A stretch of DNA of 7,120 nucleotides from NCBI GenBank assembly GCA_041688515.1, contig JBDNHZ010000158.1:1-7120 (forward strand), in the 5' to 3' direction. The notes under the pieces were generated by a model. The model saw only the letters and a program-made list of their open reading frames with translations. It was not told the origin of the DNA and made no database searches. Each line of letters begins with the position of its first letter. Within the stretch, counting starts at the first letter, position 1. The position numbers and the translations under genes are program-made. This document shows positions 4,138 through 7,120 of the stretch, piece after piece. The DNA comes from UBA6176 sp041688515. Lineage in GTDB: Bacteria; Verrucomicrobiota; Verrucomicrobiia; Limisphaerales; UBA9464.

Positions 4138-7120
4138 TTGACTTCCAGCCCGTCCCTCCCAGCTTTCCGCTCCTTGGCGACGGCACCGATCATCTCCACT
4201 TCGGCAGCTCCCCGTGAACGGCGACCGGCAGCACTGTTCCCGAAGGCCATCGTCCGCACGGTCGAAGCCCTTCTGGAGGGTGGATCCGATCCGGCACTGG
4301 AAGGAGTCTCCCCCGGGGCTCAACCCTACCTCGCCGCCCTGCTTCACCGTTCGCGACCGGAGCGCGTGGTGGTGATCGTCACCGACGGACTCAAGTCCCA
4401 GGAACGCGTGCATGGCGACCTCGCCAGTTGGCTGGATCCGGAACCTTCCCCGCTGTTCCACGCCGCCTGGGAAACCCTGCCTCACGAGAACAAGCTTCCC
4501 CATGCAGATGTCATTTCGGAGCGGCTTGAGACACTCATCAGCCTGACCTCGGAGAAGTCCGATCGTCCGCGCCTGATCGTCACCTCGGTCATCGCCCTGC
4601 TCCAGCGGACCTTCACCGGCAAGGATCCGAGGAACCGCACGCGCACGCTCCGCCGGGGGGATACGCTCAACCCCCTCGACCTCATCGAATGGCTCGAGGA
4701 ACAGGGCTATGAACCCGAGAGTCAGGTGACGGGCAAGGGTGAGCTTTCCTGGCGTGGCGGCATCGTCGATGTCTGGCCGCTTTCGTCCCCCTGGCCGGTC
4801 CGGCTCGAGTTCTTCGGCGATGAGTTGGAGTCCCTGCGTGAGTTCGATCCCCAGGCGCAAGTCTCCCGGGAAATCATCTCGGAAGTCATCCTTCCACCCG
4901 CCGGTGAACTCGGGCTGCTCAAGCCCGCACGCAGCAAGCTCGCCGAGGCCCAACCCTCTGAGGAAGCCGCGCCTCCGACGCTGGGATCGCTTCTGGATTT
5001 CCTGCCTCCCGACAGCCTGTTGATCCTGTGCGAACCGGACGCCCTGCTCGATCAGGCCCTCCGCTACCGTCAGCAGGTGCCGCCGGGCGATCGCTTCTCA
5101 GTCGAGTGGGACGAGGTCCTCGCCGAAGCAACGTCCCGGGGTCTCACGATCCTGCGGCTTTCCGAGCGCGCCCCCGATGACGCCATCAAGCTCCATGCGG
5201 GCAGTTCCCCGGGTTCACCTCCCACCTTCCCCGGGCTCGACGCCTACCGTCCGATCGGCGCGGTCCTGCCCGATCCGCAGGTTGCCGAGGCCCAGCGCCG
5301 GGAGTTCTTCGAGCAACTCCATCGCTGGCAGCGGCAGGACCATCACGTCCACGTGTTCTGCGGTCACGACGGCGAACGACAGCGGTTCAACGAACTGTGG
5401 ACCGAGTTCGGGCTCCCGGCCCCCGCCCCGGCGTGTCACCTCGGCGTCCTGAGCCGCGGATTCACCGTCCCCGATTCCCGGATCGTCGTCGTCACCGATG
5501 CCGAGATCTACGGACGCTACAAGGTCCAGCGACCGCGTCGCCTCAAGTCACGCCATGCCAGCGCCGTCCGCTCGGTCTTCGAGGTGGACTTCACCGAGTT
5601 TGAGGAAGGCGATCACGTGGTCCATCTGGAACACGGGATCGGGGTGTATCGCGGGCTCAAGACCTTGCCGCCGCAGGGACGCCGCCGGGGCGAAGCCACC
5701 TCGACCGAGGCGACCGGCGAAGAATGCCTGGTCATCGAATACGCCCCCACCGGCAACGCGGAGGAACCCCCTCGCCTGTATGTTCCGGTGGCGGAGGCCC
5801 ACCTGGTCTCGAAGTACGTGGGAGCCGGCAAGGCACGTCCGCAGTTGTCCACCCTGGGCGGAAATCGTTGGACCAAGGCCAAGGAAACCGCCCAGCGGGC
5901 CGTGCGCGATCTCGCCTCGGAACTCCTCACCGTTCAAGCCACCCGCGCGACCAAGGAAGGGCACGCGTTCCAGGCGGACGCGCCGTGGCAACGGGAGTTC
6001 GAAGCCTCCTTCGAATACGAGGAGACCCCGGACCAGATCCGCGCCATCGCTGCCGCCAAGTCCGACATGGAAGCCCCGAAACCCATGGATCGCCTGCTGT
6101 GCGGGGACGTGGGCTTCGGCAAGACCGAGGTCGCCATCCGCGCCGCCTTCAAAGCCGTCATGGGCGGCAAGCAGGTAGCCATCCTGGTTCCCACCACGGT
6201 CCTTGCCCAGCAACACTACAACAACTTCAGGGACCGCATGGCGGAGTATCCGGTCCGGATCGAACTGCTCTCCCGATTCCGTTCTGCCAAACAGCAGAAG
6301 GCCGTTCTGGAAGCGGCCGCCAACGGCACCGTCGATATCGTGATCGGCACCCATCGAATCGTCTCACCCGACGTCCAGTTCAAGGACCTCGGGTTGGTGG
6401 TGGTGGACGAGGAACAGAAGTTCGGCGTGCGACACAAGGAACAGTTCAAGCTCCTCCGCCAGACCATCGACGTCCTCACCCTCAGCGCGACGCCGATCCC
6501 GAGGACGCTGTATCTCGCGCTCACCGGAGCCCGGGATCTCTCGACACTGGAGACGCCGCCCCAGGACCGGCTTCCCGTCGAGACCATCGTCACCAACTAC
6601 GACGAACGCATCATCCGCGACGCCATCCAGCGGGAGATCAATCGCGGAGGTCAGATTTATTTCCTCCACAACCGCGTCGCTTCCATCGACGCGCTCGCGC
6701 TGCGCGTCCAGGCCCTGGTCCCCGATGCCCGGATCGTGGTCGGGCACGGGCAGATGGATCCGGATGACCTGGAGCGGGTCATGACCCGGTTCGTCAATGC
6801 CGAGGCGGATGTGCTCATCAGTACCACCATCATCGAGAGCGGACTCGATATCCCCAACGCCAACACGATCATCATCGATCGCGCCGACCGCTTCGGGCTC
6901 AGCGAACTCTACCAACTCCGCGGTCGGGTCGGCCGATACAAGCATCAGGCCTATGCCTATCTGCTCCTGCCGCGACACGCCCAACTCCTGACCGAGGCGC
7001 GCAAACGGATGTCCGCCATCAAGCAGTATTCGGCGCTCGGTTCCGGGTTCAAGATCGCCATGCGCGACCTCGAGATCCGCGGGGCGGGCAATCTCCTCGG
7101 CTCCCAGCAAAGCGGTCACA
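4138..7120 (+). CDS. mfd: Transcription-repair coupling factor Mfd, 3' partial
   Basis: Mfd is a cytoplasmic DNA translocase that removes RNA polymerase stalled at DNA damage and recruits UvrA. The frame stays open to the window end; 994 residues are present and the C-terminal part is missing. In order: UvrB-like N-terminal modules (LPHENKLPHAD near residue 118; D1b region near 180-225), the CarD-like polymerase-binding module (GDHVVHLEHGIGVYRGL from residue 492), then an SF2 translocase with Walker A GDVGFGKT (656-663), DEEQ (757-760), SATPIPRTL (783-791) and QLRGRVGR (926-933). The sequence ends in GAGNLLGSQQSGH. The polymerase-binding module carries an extra charged stretch near residues 513-530. 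The start is uncertain: an in-frame TAA is at 4129-4131 and no ATG occurs in frame before about 6067. TTG 4138 is the first possible start and TTG 4174 the next, neither with a Shine-Dalgarno sequence. Coding resemblance is clear from about 4240 onward. Confidence 0.96.
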   Translation, partial: MTSSPSLPAFRSLATAPIISTSAAPRERRPAALFPKAIVRTVEALLEGGSDPALEGVSPGAQPYLAALLHRSRPERVVVIVTDGLKSQERVHGDLASWLDPEPSPLFHAAWETLPHENKLPHADVISERLETLISLTSEKSDRPRLIVTSVIALLQRTFTGKDPRNRTRTLRRGDTLNPLDLIEWLEEQGYEPESQVTGKGELSWRGGIVDVWPLSSPWPVRLEFFGDELESLREFDPQAQVSREIISEVILPPAGELGLLKPARSKLAEAQPSEEAAPPTLGSLLDFLPPDSLLILCEPDALLDQALRYRQQVPPGDRFSVEWDEVLAEATSRGLTILRLSERAPDDAIKLHAGSSPGSPPTFPGLDAYRPIGAVLPDPQVAEAQRREFFEQLHRWQRQDHHVHVFCGHDGERQRFNELWTEFGLPAPAPACHLGVLSRGFTVPDSRIVVVTDAEIYGRYKVQRPRRLKSRHASAVRSVFEVDFTEFEEGDHVVHLEHGIGVYRGLKTLPPQGRRRGEATSTEATGEECLVIEYAPTGNAEEPPRLYVPVAEAHLVSKYVGAGKARPQLSTLGGNRWTKAKETAQRAVRDLASELLTVQATRATKEGHAFQADAPWQREFEASFEYEETPDQIRAIAAAKSDMEAPKPMDRLLCGDVGFGKTEVAIRAAFKAVMGGKQVAILVPTTVLAQQHYNNFRDRMAEYPVRIELLSRFRSAKQQKAVLEAAANGTVDIVIGTHRIVSPDVQFKDLGLVVVDEEQKFGVRHKEQFKLLRQTIDVLTLSATPIPRTLYLALTGARDLSTLETPPQDRLPVETIVTNYDERIIRDAIQREINRGGQIYFLHNRVASIDALALRVQALVPDARIVVGHGQMDPDDLERVMTRFVNAEADVLISTTIIESGLDIPNANTIIIDRADRFGLSELYQLRGRVGRYKHQAYAYLLLPRHAQLLTEARKRMSAIKQYSALGSGFKIAMRDLEIRGAGNLLGSQQSGH

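Noticed and set aside
3935..4141. 68-codon plus-strand frame in the gap before mfd.
   Set aside because: Composition is arbitrary, no domain or membrane segment is visible, and it overlaps the inverted-repeat cluster.
4099..4953. 284-codon minus-strand frame opposite the 5' part of mfd.
   Set aside because: Mfd homology on the plus strand is continuous there; the reverse translation matches no family I recognise.

Overview
The window is GC-rich, densely coded bacterial chromosome carrying housekeeping genes. G/C-ending codons dominate. No mobile element, CRISPR array, rRNA or tRNA is visible. The set (MnmE, a 76-residue single-cluster ferredoxin, a short ribosome hibernation factor, Mfd) and the look of the ferredoxin and hibernation-factor proteins suggest the Verrucomicrobiota/Planctomycetota area. 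That placement is from memory of family resemblance, not from a search.

Layout, left to right. (1) 1-908, plus strand: the C-terminal two thirds of MnmE, cut by the left edge. (2) 907-935: a hairpin with an A-run on its left, which is a good terminator for the minus strand and serves two converging genes. (3) 968-1198, minus strand: a [4Fe-4S] ferredoxin, with a candidate promoter and a small palindrome upstream. (4) 1199-1452: a divergent intergenic region shared by the ferredoxin and the hibernation-factor gene. (5) 1453-1803, plus strand: short HPF/RaiA, followed at 1830-1856 by a very good intrinsic terminator. (6) 1820-3145 and 3142-3864, plus strand: a metal-dependent amidohydrolase/deaminase and a short-chain dehydrogenase, joined by a 4-base GTGA overlap and so probably co-translated. 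The terminator of the preceding gene lies inside the first codons of the longest amidohydrolase reading frame, so that start is doubtful. (7) 3865-4137: a 273-base region without a convincing gene but with inverted repeats. (8) 4138-7120, plus strand: Mfd, the transcription-repair coupling factor, cut by the right edge and lacking any in-frame ATG near its start.

The genes do not form one pathway. They cover tRNA wobble modification (MnmE), electron transfer (ferredoxin), stationary-phase ribosome protection (HPF), an unassigned small-molecule pathway (amidohydrolase plus dehydrogenase) and repair of transcription-blocking DNA damage (Mfd). I found no clearly new biological system. The points most worth a second look are the terminator/start overlap at 1820-1880, the missing conventional start of mfd, the coupled amidohydrolase-dehydrogenase pair of unknown substrate, and the near absence of Shine-Dalgarno sequences.
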